Assembly (NCBI GenBank): GCA_033875315.1
Contig: JANRJG010000001.1
Span: 1 to 52,085 of the forward strand
Direction of reading: 5' to 3'
Length of the DNA: 52,085 nucleotides
DNA from: Candidatus Methylacidiphilales bacterium
GTDB lineage: Bacteria > Verrucomicrobiota > Verrucomicrobiia > Methylacidiphilales > CAZTYG01
A program made the translations under genes and the position numbers. Shown here one piece after another: positions 15,271 through 24,959 of this stretch. The notes under the pieces were generated by a model, which was not told the DNA's origin, did no database searches, and saw only the letters and a list, made by a program, of their open reading frames with translations. Position 1 is the stretch's first letter. Each line of letters begins with the position of its first letter.

Positions 15271-16467
15271 TCACATTCCCCTGCCCTTGGAAGGAAGCTC
15301 ACGGATGGCTGAGGAAACATCCTGCCAATAATCCGGCCAATGGCGGAATGTCCGGGCTTGAATTTCCCGATAAAGCTTGAGGTAGTGCCCCTCATCGGTG
15401 AGCAATCGGCCGATCGCCTCCACCATCGAACCCGTGTCACCCGGATTCATCGGCTGGCATCCCCCACCCCGGGCCGCCTCCCCGATGGCTCCCTGATCGG
15501 AACACACCACCGGACGTCCATGCCATAGGCTCTCAACGACCGGCAACCCGAACCCCTCATGCAGCGAGGGAAAAACCGTAAACGAGCACGAGGCATACGC
15601 CTCGTGCAATTCCCTCTCGGTCACCTGCGAACGCAGTTGCACATCCCTCCCCGCAGCCCGCAGGGAAGCAATCTTGCGGCGTACCTTCCAAACATAACCC
15701 GGATAACTGTTGCAGCCGATGAGCCGGAGCCGGAAATCCAAACCTTGGTTCCAGAGTCGTTCACAGGCATCGAGCAGCGCGAGCTGGTTCTTGTAGGCTT
15801 GCAGGCGGGCCACCGTAAGGAGACTTTTGGCCGGAAACGCGGGCCGGTGTTCCGGCTGCCTGCCGCCAAATGGCACAGGCCAAAGCGCGGCATGGGTGCG
15901 TGTTGGCTTGATGCCCATTTGTTTCCAGTAAAAGTGCAGGTCTTCCTCCGCTTCCCGCGAAACACAGACGACAAGGTCGAAATGGGAGAGGAAACGGATG
16001 CCGCGTCTGCACAAAAAACTGTCGATCGCCGATTTGGTGCTTCGCTTGAGAGGAATGGCATCATGGAAAACACCAACCATTTGGGCCGGACAAGCCTCCA
16101 ACCCGCTGAAAAAAGTCCCGCGGCTGTCCCAGAGCATATCCGGAACCAGGAGAATGTCCCCGCTGCGGAGTTCACGCGGGAAGTCCATGGCCAGCTGTCG
16201 ATCCCGGTTCAAGTGCCAAATGTCGGTGAGGCTGGGTCCGCCGTAGGCGTCAATCGACTCCCAGCCGCGCGCTTTGCGATCTCCCACTTGTTCGAGGATG
16301 GCAAGGTCCTCTTTTGTGAGGGAACGGTAATTCCGCCGGACGGATTGCCAGCAAACCGGGCGGTAGTCGGAGCCTTGGCCAAGCCAGGCATGCAGCCCCC
16401 TTTGCATGCGCTTGACCCCGGTGTTCAGCACCGTTTTACAGGAACTGGTCACATCGAGGTAAATCAT
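15271..16467 (-). CDS. Glycosyltransferase family 4 (paralogue B)
   Basis: A 398-residue GT4 enzyme with a GT-B fold. The C-terminal donor half carries LLTVARLQAYKNQ, a Tyr/Ser-rich linker, and FPSLHEGFGLPVVESLWHGRPVVCS with the family E-x7-E pattern. It shares its start (MIYLDVTSS), an FHDAIPL segment, SREAEEDL-type sequence and WPVPFGG with the gene upstream, so the two are tandem duplicates that probably add different sugars of one glycan. It lies 32 bases after its paralogue and one base before the SDR. Confidence 0.9.
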   Translation of the reverse strand: MIYLDVTSSCKTVLNTGVKRMQRGLHAWLGQGSDYRPVCWQSVRRNYRSLTKEDLAILEQVGDRKARGWESIDAYGGPSLTDIWHLNRDRQLAMDFPRELRSGDILLVPDMLWDSRGTFFSGLEACPAQMVGVFHDAIPLKRSTKSAIDSFLCRRGIRFLSHFDLVVCVSREAEEDLHFYWKQMGIKPTRTHAALWPVPFGGRQPEHRPAFPAKSLLTVARLQAYKNQLALLDACERLWNQGLDFRLRLIGCNSYPGYVWKVRRKIASLRAAGRDVQLRSQVTERELHEAYASCSFTVFPSLHEGFGLPVVESLWHGRPVVCSDQGAIGEAARGGGCQPMNPGDTGSMVEAIGRLLTDEGHYLKLYREIQARTFRHWPDYWQDVSSAIRELPSKGRGM

Positions 16468-16499
16468 AGCGCAGACTGACTGGTGAAGTGTTCCAGGAA

Positions 16500-17696
16500 T
16501 CAGCCCGCGGGCTGCAACCCCAGTACGGGACCGAGGTCACGCCCGTATTCCTCCCAAGTGCGGAAATGACGTCTGCCTGCTTCCGCGCATAGGGATTGGT
16601 AAAAGTCGGGATCACTAAGAAGCTTTTCCATGGCCGCCGCCAGTTGGGACGGATCATTCTGGTCGATCTGTAAGCATCCCCCTCCATCTGAAGCCACCTC
16701 TCCGATGGCCCCATTGCGACCACAGATCACCGGACGCCCGTGCCAGAGACTTTCCAAAATGGGCAAACCGAATCCCTCCATCCTGGAGGGGAACACCGTG
16801 AACGAGGCCGCCTGGTAGGCCTGGTTCAATTCCTCGTCGCTGATGTGCTTGCGCCAGCGGACCGGGCGACCCTTGGCCGCCAGTTCGTCCACCCGCTGAC
16901 AGATGCGCCAGGTGTCCGTCACCGAATCCTCGACTCCAATGAGGTCCAGACTGAATTCTATCCCCCGGCTCCAAAGGCTCTCGCAGGCCTCCAACAACAC
17001 CAGGTGGTTCTTTCGCAGTTTAAGTCGGGCCACGTAGATAAGGTGGCGGGCGGTCTGGTTGGGGCGGTTGTCCGGACGCGGACCCGAAAAAGGAACCGGC
17101 CAAACCAGCAACGGAGTGGGCTTGGCCTCCACACCCATTTCCGCCCAATAACGCAGAAGATCGTCGCGCACCTCTTTTGAAATGCAGATCACCTGGTCGA
17201 GGCGTCCGAGAGCCGCAACATAGTGCCGGAAAACCGTATCGTTGCTCTCGGCCTGCCCGGGAATGTTGAGCGGCATGGCATCATGGAAGACCGCGACCTT
17301 TCGCCCCGGCCAGCTGGCCAGTCTTTTCCAGGAGTAGATGCGCAGATCCCAGCAAAGGTCGGGAATGAAAAGCACATCATTCTTTCCCATGACCGAGGAC
17401 AGATCAATCAGGCGGGCGCCCCGTGTTGCCGAGTCCCAACAGGATGCCAGCCAGCTTTTCCACTGCCAGCGCCCCGGAACGGCCTGGCCTGACTGGTAGG
17501 AGGCGAATGGGTTTTCGAGGAAATCCCTTTCCCGTTTGGAAAGCAGGGCATAGTTCCGGCGGAAGAAATCCCAGCGGACCGGAGTGACCGCGGCACCCAT
17601 GCCCGAGGCGAGCAAACGATGAAGACCCCTAACAGTCCTCTGGACTCCCATATTGATCGGGGAGGCGGAGGCGCTGGTTACATCCATGTAAATCAT
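16500..17696 (-). CDS. Glycosyltransferase family 4 (paralogue A)
   Basis: A GT4 enzyme of about 398 residues. IYVARLKLRKNHLVLLEACE starts the donor-binding half, and FPSRMEGFGLPILESLWHGR carries the E-x7-E motif. ATG 17696 is preferred because it aligns the N-terminus MIYMDVTSA with its paralogue; an ATG at 17723 overlaps the ATPase gene end and adds nine residues. FHDAMPLN and WPVPFSG are shared with paralogue B. It follows the Wzt-like ATPase by 13 bases, tying glycan assembly to export. Confidence 0.88.
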   Translation of the reverse strand: MIYMDVTSASASPINMGVQRTVRGLHRLLASGMGAAVTPVRWDFFRRNYALLSKRERDFLENPFASYQSGQAVPGRWQWKSWLASCWDSATRGARLIDLSSVMGKNDVLFIPDLCWDLRIYSWKRLASWPGRKVAVFHDAMPLNIPGQAESNDTVFRHYVAALGRLDQVICISKEVRDDLLRYWAEMGVEAKPTPLLVWPVPFSGPRPDNRPNQTARHLIYVARLKLRKNHLVLLEACESLWSRGIEFSLDLIGVEDSVTDTWRICQRVDELAAKGRPVRWRKHISDEELNQAYQAASFTVFPSRMEGFGLPILESLWHGRPVICGRNGAIGEVASDGGGCLQIDQNDPSQLAAAMEKLLSDPDFYQSLCAEAGRRHFRTWEEYGRDLGPVLGLQPAG

Positions 17697-17709
17697 GACG
17701 CCGGGATAC

Positions 17710-18429
17710 TCAACCGATGGCATTGTGCGGCCCGCTCATGGCTTGATCGTATTTGGCCATGACCACCTCCGGGGTCCCGTCGGCCAGCAATTCCCCGTGT
17801 TCGATCCATATGGCCCTGCTGCACAAATCCCTGATGGTTTCGGTGTCGTGTGAAACCATGACGGCGGCCTTTCCGGATTTCAGCCTTTCCCGGACAGCGG
17901 CCCCCGACTTGACCCGGAAAGTCCGGTCTCCCACGGACAGCATTTCATCGATCAGGAGCACATCAGGGGCGACTTCCAGTGCCGTGGCAAAACCGAGGCG
18001 GGCATGCATCCCGCTCGAATAGGTGTAAATCGGCTGCTCGAAGAAATCGCCCAGTTCGGAAAAATCCTTGATCCGCTCCAAGCTGGCCACCATGTGTTCC
18101 TTGGTCGCCCCGAGAATCATGCCGTTGAGTATGGCGTTTTCCCTGCCCGAAAGTGTGGAATGCGAACCCACACCGATGGAAAGCAGGGTGCTGCAAAGCT
18201 TGGGTCGTATCCAAATCTTCCCGCGGTCGGGCTCGATGATGCCGGACAACAACCTGAGGAGCGTGCTTTTGCCCGCCCCGTTGCGTCCAATGACACCGAG
18301 TGTTTCACCGGCATGCAATTCGAAGGAAATGCTTTTGAGGGCCCAGAAATCGGATCGGGACCCTTTGAAAAAACCCTGGGCTTTGCGGTAGCAAACGCCC
18401 GCCTGTTCCAATCGGATGATGCTTTCCAT
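17710..18429 (-). CDS. Polysaccharide ABC exporter ATPase (Wzt/KpsT type)
   Basis: A 239-residue ATPase driving export of O-antigen, capsule or teichoic-type glycans. Walker A is GRNGAGKST, the signature motif is the family-typical YSSGMHARLGFA, and Walker B is DVLLIDEML followed by the switch His in VSHD. It stops after the nucleotide-binding domain, so it lacks the C-terminal carbohydrate-recognition domain of O9a-type Wzt and is closer to KpsT/TagH-like short forms. It starts four bases after the permease stop. The substrate is presumably the glycan made by the adjacent GT4 pair. Confidence 0.93.
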   Translation of the reverse strand: MESIIRLEQAGVCYRKAQGFFKGSRSDFWALKSISFELHAGETLGVIGRNGAGKSTLLRLLSGIIEPDRGKIWIRPKLCSTLLSIGVGSHSTLSGRENAILNGMILGATKEHMVASLERIKDFSELGDFFEQPIYTYSSGMHARLGFATALEVAPDVLLIDEMLSVGDRTFRVKSGAAVRERLKSGKAAVMVSHDTETIRDLCSRAIWIEHGELLADGTPEVVMAKYDQAMSGPHNAIG

Positions 18430-18433
18430 GAGA

Positions 18434-19201
18434 TCAGCGGTGGATGGATTTCACAATGGAGCGGTCGATTTTGCGGTAAATGGAGAACGATCCAACCACG
18501 AGGAGCAAACCGAACGCGCAGGCCCATCCCAAGCGGAGAAAATTCGGCCACGAGTCGTGAAGAAGAATGGAGCGGTAGGATTCCACCAAAACCGCCATGG
18601 GGTTCAAATAAAGCAAGGAGTGATACTGCACCGGCACCTGGTCGGCCGAGAAGAATATTCCCGACACCAGCATGATCGAACGAAGAACCGCATCGACGGC
18701 GAACCTCCCATCCGGGAAATAAGGGATCAGGGCGGCCACAGGGAGACTGAAGCCGAGGATCAGAATCAACTGGGTGACGAAGAGACAGGGAAGGGCGAGA
18801 TAATGGATATTCGGGGGGTTGCCCGAGAAAAAACACCACAGGAGCAGCAGTCCGAACAAAAACATGAACCGCCAGATACCGGCCAGGATGGAAATAAGGG
18901 GTAATACGATTTTGGGAAGGTAAACCAACTTCAGCATCATGCTGGCCTCAAAAATGGACTGGGAGGAACTGACCACGGATGCGCTGAACCATTGCCAAAC
19001 AATGGTGCCCACGAGAAGGAAAGAGACAGCCCCCACATTCGATTGCTGCATGACCAGGATCAAAATGGCGTAAAACAGTATGGTGTTGACCAAAGGCTCC
19101 AAGAACCACCAGACGTAGCCCATGTAATTGATCTGGGCCTCCGCTTTGATTTCAGCGTAGGCCCGGTAAAGGATGATGTTCCAATAACGCTTCCAATCCA
19201 T
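18434..19201 (-). CDS. Polysaccharide ABC exporter permease (Wzm/ABC-2 type)
   Basis: A 255-residue ABC-2 membrane protein. The amphipathic N-terminus (WKRYWNIILYRAYAEIKAEA) precedes about six transmembrane helices; the typical YLWWFLEP-like segment appears as GYVWWFLEPLVNT. A short LNPMAVLVESYRSIL loop lies before the last helices, as in Wzm and TagG. It opens the minus-strand operon; a 105-base gap separates it from the divergent acyltransferase, so promoters for both must lie there. Confidence 0.92.
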   Translation of the reverse strand: MDWKRYWNIILYRAYAEIKAEAQINYMGYVWWFLEPLVNTILFYAILILVMQQSNVGAVSFLLVGTIVWQWFSASVVSSSQSIFEASMMLKLVYLPKIVLPLISILAGIWRFMFLFGLLLLWCFFSGNPPNIHYLALPCLFVTQLILILGFSLPVAALIPYFPDGRFAVDAVLRSIMLVSGIFFSADQVPVQYHSLLYLNPMAVLVESYRSILLHDSWPNFLRLGWACAFGLLLVVGSFSIYRKIDRSIVKSIHR

Positions 19202-19306
19202 GGGACGAAGCAGTCAAATCTATGGGGACCACCGTCCGGGCGCAACGCTTATCGTCGCGCGGAATATACTTGTCCCAGAAGCCATTGCCCCGCATTTTTT
19301 CCCGGC

Positions 19307-20023
19307 ATGAACGCATGGTTTTGGCATCCCGACCATGTGGACTCCAAACACATTCCCGGGGTATCGCATTTCTGGAGGCATGTGAGCCTCTGCCTGCCCC
19401 TGCAGCGCCTGTATTCGGCGTTTGTCACGATGCTTTTTCGTATGCGCCTAACCGGTGCCGGGCACCTGCCTGTGGATCGCCCTTGTATTTTCATTTCGAA
19501 TCACGGCTCCCATTACGACGGTTTTTTTCTCTTTGCCGTGCTGCTCCGAATCTGTGACAGGGGGGTGGTGCCGGTGGTCTGGTTCCGCATGCTGGAGTAT
19601 CCCATCGTCGGACCCATCTTGAGATGCCTGCGCGCCGTCCCGATCAGCCATGAGGCCGATTTCATGAGCCAGCGCTCCATCCATCTGCGTGGCATGATCG
19701 AGCAGATCCAAGCGGGACGCCATCTGCTGATTTTGCCTGAAGGACGAAGGGGCGACGTCCTGGGAACATTCCAACCGGGCGCGGGCATTGTCGCCATCCG
19801 CACGGGGTCACCCCTGGTTCCCATCACTCTCCGGGGAGTGCAGCCACTGTTCAAGGAGCTGGACCGCCTTCCCAGACTGCGCGGAAATGTGGAAGTCGTC
19901 ATCCACCCTCCCCTATTCCCGGAAAAAACACCTGATGAGATGGTGTATGCCTCCAAGCTTATGGAACAGGCACGCGCCAGGGTGGCTACCGCGCTGGATT
20001 ACCCGCGCAAAGAGGACGCCTGA
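19307..20023 (+). CDS. PlsC-like 1-acyl-glycerol-3-phosphate acyltransferase family protein
   Basis: A 238-residue membrane-associated acyltransferase. The catalytic HX4D is seen as His66-Asp71 in NHGSHYDG; an EGRRG segment replaces the usual EGTRS, and PLVPITLRG is the typical fourth motif region. Family members move a fatty acyl chain from acyl-ACP or acyl-CoA onto a lysolipid. The frame is open much further upstream, but only from ATG 19307 does it resemble the family. It is transcribed away from the exporter operon and could finish the lipid built by this locus. Confidence 0.88.
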   Translation: MNAWFWHPDHVDSKHIPGVSHFWRHVSLCLPLQRLYSAFVTMLFRMRLTGAGHLPVDRPCIFISNHGSHYDGFFLFAVLLRICDRGVVPVVWFRMLEYPIVGPILRCLRAVPISHEADFMSQRSIHLRGMIEQIQAGRHLLILPEGRRGDVLGTFQPGAGIVAIRTGSPLVPITLRGVQPLFKELDRLPRLRGNVEVVIHPPLFPEKTPDEMVYASKLMEQARARVATALDYPRKEDA

Positions 20024-20044
20024 CCGTGGCCCCTCAATGAACCA

Positions 20045-22909
20045 TCAAAGCCGATAGTTGAGGAACGGTGCGGGCTCCAGAACCGGTCCGGAACGGACAG
20101 CCAGGCGGGGCGGCAGGTCGGCGGCTTCCAATGCCTTGCGCCAGCAAAGCTCCGCGCGAGTATCGAACTCACGGGCAAGGCGGGCATCCACGCGCCCCGC
20201 CTGCAAATGATGGGCGATCCCGTTGCGATGATCCGTGACGAACCTGCGGCATTCCTCGTCAATCTCCGACTGGCTGTGGAAGAACCGGCCATGGCGGTTG
20301 GCAAAGTATATTTTCGAAAAAAGAATCGGGCCATGATCCACGATTACATCATCCTGGCGCAAATCCGAGGACGCGTTGTGGTGGGTCACCCAAGCCCCCG
20401 GCAACTGGCGGATCACAAACCCCGCATCATTGACCCGGAGACAAAGCTCGGTCTCATCGAGGTAGTAGGCGTAATTTTCGTCAAATCCACCCAATTCCGA
20501 CAACACCGAACGGCGGAACACGGCATTCGTGCCCTGGAGGTAGGGGAATCGGTAACTGCCCGGGTAATTGCGTTCGGAGCAGGCCGCCTTCAACAGCCAA
20601 TTGCTTCTACCTAGGCGGTCAGAGGAGGCATACTCGTATTGGAAGGATTTGCCTGTCCGGTCGAGCACCTTGCCTCCAGCAGCACCCACACCGGCATGAT
20701 CAAAGCCCTGCAATACTTGGATCAACCATAATGGGTCCGGCACCGCATCGTCGTCGAGATAGGCAATGAATTCGCCGGCTGCCATCGACCATCCGATGTT
20801 GCGGGAGACCGAGAGGTTGGCCAGGTCGGTTTGGGCAACCTTGATCCTGCCCCGCCTGCCCTCCAGAACACCGGCGGTACCGTCCCTGGATGGTCCATTG
20901 ACCACCACCACTTCGAATTCCGGACCGGTCAGCTGTTCCAGGCCACGGAGGGTTTGCTCGAGCATGGCCGCGCGGTTGAGGGTGCAAATCACCACGCTCA
21001 CGGCACCCGTTCGGACCTTTGGCCGGGATGGACTTGTACAGGTGCGGGTTCCACGAAGGGCCAATTGGCGCAAATCGTCTCGCATCGCTTCGGGAAGAGC
21101 CATCGAGGCAACCAATCTGGCGGTGGGTCCCCTGCGGTGCAGTAACCAGTGCCAGATCCCGGCCAGCGAAACACTGCGCACCGGATGATCCAACCTCAGC
21201 CCCTTCAGAGCGAAACCCAACTGCCGGTGGTCATCCGCATTTTGTCCGATCGAGGCGGGAGAACACACCGGGTGGATCGACAAAGCGACACGGTAAAAAC
21301 CCTCTGCATCCGCGGGGCCCAGTGGCACACTAAGATTTCGAACTGGGCACGGGAAAAAAAATAAAAAGTCCCGGACCTGCCGGCCGTTCACACTGATCTT
21401 GATCCGCTTCCAGAGCAGCCTTGGATTGACGAATGCCCGCCCCCGAAGCTTCAGAACGATGGACTGTCCATCGGGGGCGGTCACTTCAAAGAACAACGAG
21501 GCCTCAGGTCCATCAGTCCAAGCTCCCCAGGATTCACGGGCGGACCAGCCTGGGCCCAAATAGGGGCCAAACGAATGGGGCGTGCGGAGCTGATAATTCA
21601 CCTCAGGCACGAGGGGGGCGGCAATCAAAGCAGATTTCTCCCCGGGGTGGGGCGGAACAGCCGGTCCAGAGGAGGCGGATGGGGCAGCAGGCATACCGGT
21701 GGCCGATTCCAGTGCCTGCCAGGCCAGGAGGGCGGAGGCAGCCCAGCTGAATTGCGCGGCCCGGGCCAAACCATGGGCCACCAAGCGTTCGCGGAATGCC
21801 GGGTCCTGCAAGGCACGCTGCAGCAAGAGACTCAGCGAGGGCACATCGTGGGGATCGAACATGGCATCCGACAGGCCGAGCACCTCCGGGATGCTGGTGG
21901 TGTTCGAGCCAATCACGGCCGCGCCGCACGACATGGCTTCCAGCACAGGAAGCCCAAAGCCCTCGTGCCACGAGGGAAAAACAAACAGGCTGGAAAACTG
22001 GTAAAAGGCCGCAAGTTCCTCATCCCTGACATAACCGGTGAAGACCACATTGGCGTCTTCCAAACCCAGTTGGGTGGCGAGTTGTTGCAGAGCGGAACGC
22101 CGTCTGGATTCGATACCGCACACGACAGCCAATTGGAATTGCTTCCTCAGTTCCGGAGGCAGTGAGGCGTAGGCTCTCAATAGTGTTTCGATGTTTTTCT
22201 GGGGACTGTCCCCCCCACAGAACATCACATAGGGCCGGGTGATCCCGAATTTGCCCAAGAGACAGCAGCGCTCCCTTTCCGTATAGGAACGGGGGCGGAA
22301 GAGTGCATCGGCAGCACAGGAAATCGAAACCACACGCCCTGGGGGAAGATTCATCTGTTGGATACCTTCGTTGCGCGAAGATTCCGAAATCGCCAAAAAA
22401 AGGCCGGCATGCGACAGATGCCCCAGTTTTTCTGCGTACCACGCCCTCAGCAAAGGGCTGTTCAAAAAAATTTGCGGGTGGATGAGGGGCATGAGGTCGT
22501 GAAGACTCACCACCTGGAGATAACCAGGGTCCCCTGCCGCCAATGACGTCACGGATTCATCCGCCAATCCCTCAAAGAGACTGCTCAGGAGCACCGCGTC
22601 GGGACGGAGCGAGGAAAGGATCTTTTGCCGTTCATTTTCTGCCTGCAACCGCATGCGCGCGCTAGCTGGATGCCTCCAGGCCACGGGTCCTGTGAGATCC
22701 ATGACCACGATCCGTTCCGGGGAGATCCAAGGCTGCAGTTTGTTTCGCAGCGGTTCGATCGTATCTGGAAAAAGTCCTGAGAGCAGTATCCAAACCTCGT
22801 GGCCGCGGGAGTCCGCCGCCAGGGCTTTGGCCAAGGAAACCGACTGTCGACCGATACCCCTCTGGCCGCTCTGCCCCTGGGCAGACTGCAAATCGATCAC
22901 CAGTTTCAT
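20045..22909 (-). CDS. Two-headed glycosyltransferase (GT4 plus GT2), 954 aa
   Basis: A large chimeric enzyme. Residues about 1-400 form a GT4 module (GIGRQSVSLAKALA at the start, CGGDSPQKNIETLLRAY, and FPSWHEGFGLPVLEAMSCGA). Residues about 430-600 look like a beta-rich sandwich insert with no clear catalytic motif. Residues about 635-870 form a GT2 module (VSVVICTLNRAAMLEQTL, YLDDDAVPDP as the DxD site, GGFDENYAYYLDETELCLR). It stands alone after a 270-base gap and probably adds two sugars of the surface glycan. The stop lies 21 bases beyond the convergent acyltransferase stop. Confidence 0.9.
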   Translation of the reverse strand: MKLVIDLQSAQGQSGQRGIGRQSVSLAKALAADSRGHEVWILLSGLFPDTIEPLRNKLQPWISPERIVVMDLTGPVAWRHPASARMRLQAENERQKILSSLRPDAVLLSSLFEGLADESVTSLAAGDPGYLQVVSLHDLMPLIHPQIFLNSPLLRAWYAEKLGHLSHAGLFLAISESSRNEGIQQMNLPPGRVVSISCAADALFRPRSYTERERCCLLGKFGITRPYVMFCGGDSPQKNIETLLRAYASLPPELRKQFQLAVVCGIESRRRSALQQLATQLGLEDANVVFTGYVRDEELAAFYQFSSLFVFPSWHEGFGLPVLEAMSCGAAVIGSNTTSIPEVLGLSDAMFDPHDVPSLSLLLQRALQDPAFRERLVAHGLARAAQFSWAASALLAWQALESATGMPAAPSASSGPAVPPHPGEKSALIAAPLVPEVNYQLRTPHSFGPYLGPGWSARESWGAWTDGPEASLFFEVTAPDGQSIVLKLRGRAFVNPRLLWKRIKISVNGRQVRDFLFFFPCPVRNLSVPLGPADAEGFYRVALSIHPVCSPASIGQNADDHRQLGFALKGLRLDHPVRSVSLAGIWHWLLHRRGPTARLVASMALPEAMRDDLRQLALRGTRTCTSPSRPKVRTGAVSVVICTLNRAAMLEQTLRGLEQLTGPEFEVVVVNGPSRDGTAGVLEGRRGRIKVAQTDLANLSVSRNIGWSMAAGEFIAYLDDDAVPDPLWLIQVLQGFDHAGVGAAGGKVLDRTGKSFQYEYASSDRLGRSNWLLKAACSERNYPGSYRFPYLQGTNAVFRRSVLSELGGFDENYAYYLDETELCLRVNDAGFVIRQLPGAWVTHHNASSDLRQDDVIVDHGPILFSKIYFANRHGRFFHSQSEIDEECRRFVTDHRNGIAHHLQAGRVDARLAREFDTRAELCWRKALEAADLPPRLAVRSGPVLEPAPFLNYRL

Positions 22910-23182
22910 GTCATCGGAATGGTCCGTTTGCCCGGGTTACCGTGGCTCAGGCTGCTGGAAATCGGGGTATTGTCAACATGTGCAAGAGCCGTCATGCGAT
23001 GCGATTGTGGCTTCTCCATGAAAAAAACCCTTTGAGTTTCAATCAACTCCCACCCATTGGGTCTTGCTGTTTTTGGGCGGATTGGCAGTTGCGCGGGCAC
23101 CGGGTTATCGTCCATACCCATCGATTCAGGAACGGATCATCAAGGTTCTCCGACGAGGAGTGGCCCGTTGAGCCGCCTGCGT
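22910..23182. other. Intergenic region upstream of the large glycosyltransferase
   Basis: About 270 bases between the lolD-like stop and the glycosyltransferase start. A 71-codon minus-strand frame (22906-23121) ends with an ATGA overlap onto the glycosyltransferase start, which hints at a leader peptide gene. However, it has no family resemblance and mixed codon use. On the minus strand a TTGACA lies near 22970 but without a good -10. No terminator hairpin was recognised. Confidence 0.4.
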
Positions 23183-23959
23183 TCAGTGCATGACGCCGTC
23201 GCGCATCTCGTAGGTGTGGTCGGAAGATTCGGCGATCTGGGCGTTGTGGGTGACAATCAACATACTCAGGCGCGTCTCATGCGCCAGCTTGCGCATCATG
23301 GAAAAAACTTTTTTGGAGTTGGCCGTATCCAGATTGCCGGTGGGTTCGTCGGCCAGGACCACTCGCGGGTTGTTGGCCAGTGAGCGGGCGATGGCCACCC
23401 GTTGCTGCTCCCCACCGGACAACTGATGGGGGTGGCGGTGGGTCTTGTCGCCCAGTCCGACCAAGTCCAGCAGATGGGCGGCACGCTTGCGCATCTCCGG
23501 TTCATCCAACAGTCCGGCCCGGCGCATCGGGATCATGATGTTTTCCAGCGCGCTGAACTCGCGGAGGAGAAAATGGAACTGGAAGACAAAGCCGATGTGG
23601 AGGTTGCGCAGGTTCGACATTTCCTCGTCGTTGAGAGCCGAAGTTTCTCGTTCACCTATCCAAACATTCCCCTCTGAGGGCCGGTCCAGCAGCCCGAGAA
23701 GGTAGAGAAGGGTGCTTTTTCCGCAACCGGAAGGCCCCATGACCGAATAGATCTTCCCAGGATAAAGGGTCATGCTGACGTCCTTGAGGACATGCACCCG
23801 GCTTTCCCCCTCCCCCAGATAATGATGGAGGCCACGGCAATGCAGGACACTGCTTTCGCCATCAGTTGCCGACTTCTCACCCCCCCCCAATCCCTTCAGT
23901 TCGGGAAATTGGATTACCGAGTCGTAGGCATTGGCCAAGGGCATTTCGGAATCGGACAT
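23183..23959 (-). CDS. LolD-type ABC transporter ATPase
   Basis: An ATPase of the LolD/MacB family that drives mechanotransmission permeases. Walker A is [16 protein letters not shown], and [22 protein letters not shown] is the characteristic LolD Q-loop region. The signature is [16 protein letters not shown] and Walker [13 protein letters not shown]. The core is preceded by about 45 unusual residues. ATG 23959 is the shortest plausible start; ATGs at 23998 and 24091 would lengthen it, the last overlapping prmA. No permease is adjacent; the FtsX-type permease at 4510-5760 is the obvious unmatched partner in this window. Confidence 0.88.
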   Translation of the reverse strand: MSDSEMPLANAYDSVIQFPELKGLGGGEKSATDGESSVLHCRGLHHYLGEGESRVHVLKDVSMTLYPGKIYSVMGPSGCGKSTLLYLLGLLDRPSEGNVWIGERETSALNDEEMSNLRNLHIGFVFQFHFLLREFSALENIMIPMRRAGLLDEPEMRKRAAHLLDLVGLGDKTHRHPHQLSGGEQQRVAIARSLANNPRVVLADEPTGNLDTANSKKVFSMMRKLAHETRLSMLIVTHNAQIAESSDHTYEMRDGVMH

Positions 23960-24077
23960 AGGTTTAATGGGATCGTTCGTCTGGCGTGCAACGGACATCA
24001 TCAGGATGCGACGGCTTGCGTCGAGCAGAAATGCCCGGGGTTGAAACCGGCCCAAGGAATACTCGTTTTGCCGTAGC

Positions 24078-24959
24078 TCACTTGGAGGCAACCAGACAGA
24101 CCCATTTGCCGCGTCGCAGGGTGCGTGTCACCCGGTAACCGCCGTGGGCCAGCGCGTTCCGGATGTCCGTTTCCTGCGTGCGCAGAATGCCGGACATGAT
24201 CAAGAGTCCACCCGGTCTGACCCACCGGAGCATTCTTGGCAGGGCTGCCCGCAGAAGGTCGGCGAAGAGATTGGCCACCACCACATCCGCCTGATGCCGG
24301 GGACGGTAAGTGAGCACATCGCCCCGTCTCCATTCCACCTTGGGCACCTGGGGATGACGGGAGGCATTGGCCCGGCACTCCTTCAGGCAAATGGGATCGG
24401 CATCGAAGGCCTCGACCCTTGCGCCCAAGAGGGCCGCGGCCAGTGCGAGAATGCCGCTGCCCGTACCAGCATCGATCAAGCGCAGACAGGAGTCGCCGGA
24501 ACGTTTGCGTCTCCGGATGACCTCCGCCACCTGGCGGAGGCACAATGCGGTGGTGGTGTGTTCTCCTGTGCCAAAGGCCATGCCGGCGGGTATGCGCAGA
24601 ACCGGAACCCCATCTGGAGCCGGGCCGGATTCGGAGACGACCGCCAGTTGCCTGCCCACCCTGAGGACAAAATTTCTTTTTTGCCGCTGGAGCCAGTCGT
24701 TCGGTTGCAAAGCCCGGACAGAGCCGCCCATAGCAGCAAGGAGCGGATGCAAGATGGAGGCTTGTGCCGCGCAAACCGTCAGCAGGGCCCTGCGGGCACC
24801 AGGCTTCTCGGTCACCACCGGGGTCAAATCAGGAAATACCGCCAGATCGTCCAGCCAAGCCTCCACCCTTCCAACCGGGATGAACCGGCGCCATTGGTGG
24901 ACAGTGCCGGTTGTTTTGCGGTCTGGGATCCGGTGTTGGGAGATGTGCCGCCGGGTCAC
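24078..24959 (-). CDS. prmA: Ribosomal protein L11 methyltransferase-like protein
   Basis: A 293-residue SAM-dependent methyltransferase of the PrmA family, which trimethylates ribosomal protein L11. PAGMAFGTGEHTTT, the SAM-binding DAGTGSGILALAAALLG, an acidic FDADPICLKE, and VVANLFADLL, the PrmA version of motif IV, are all present. The N-terminal substrate-recognition half is less conserved, so a different protein target is possible. The start is GTG 24959, overlapping the preceding stop by four bases (GTGA). Confidence 0.88.
   Translation of the reverse strand: MTRRHISQHRIPDRKTTGTVHQWRRFIPVGRVEAWLDDLAVFPDLTPVVTEKPGARRALLTVCAAQASILHPLLAAMGGSVRALQPNDWLQRQKRNFVLRVGRQLAVVSESGPAPDGVPVLRIPAGMAFGTGEHTTTALCLRQVAEVIRRRKRSGDSCLRLIDAGTGSGILALAAALLGARVEAFDADPICLKECRANASRHPQVPKVEWRRGDVLTYRPRHQADVVVANLFADLLRAALPRMLRWVRPGGLLIMSGILRTQETDIRNALAHGGYRVTRTLRRGKWVCLVASK

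Noticed and set aside
22906-23121. 71-codon minus-strand ORF overlapping the glycosyltransferase start (ATGA)
   Set aside because: The overlap is suggestive, but there is no similarity, no ribosome site and mixed codon use; left as a note in the intergenic entry.
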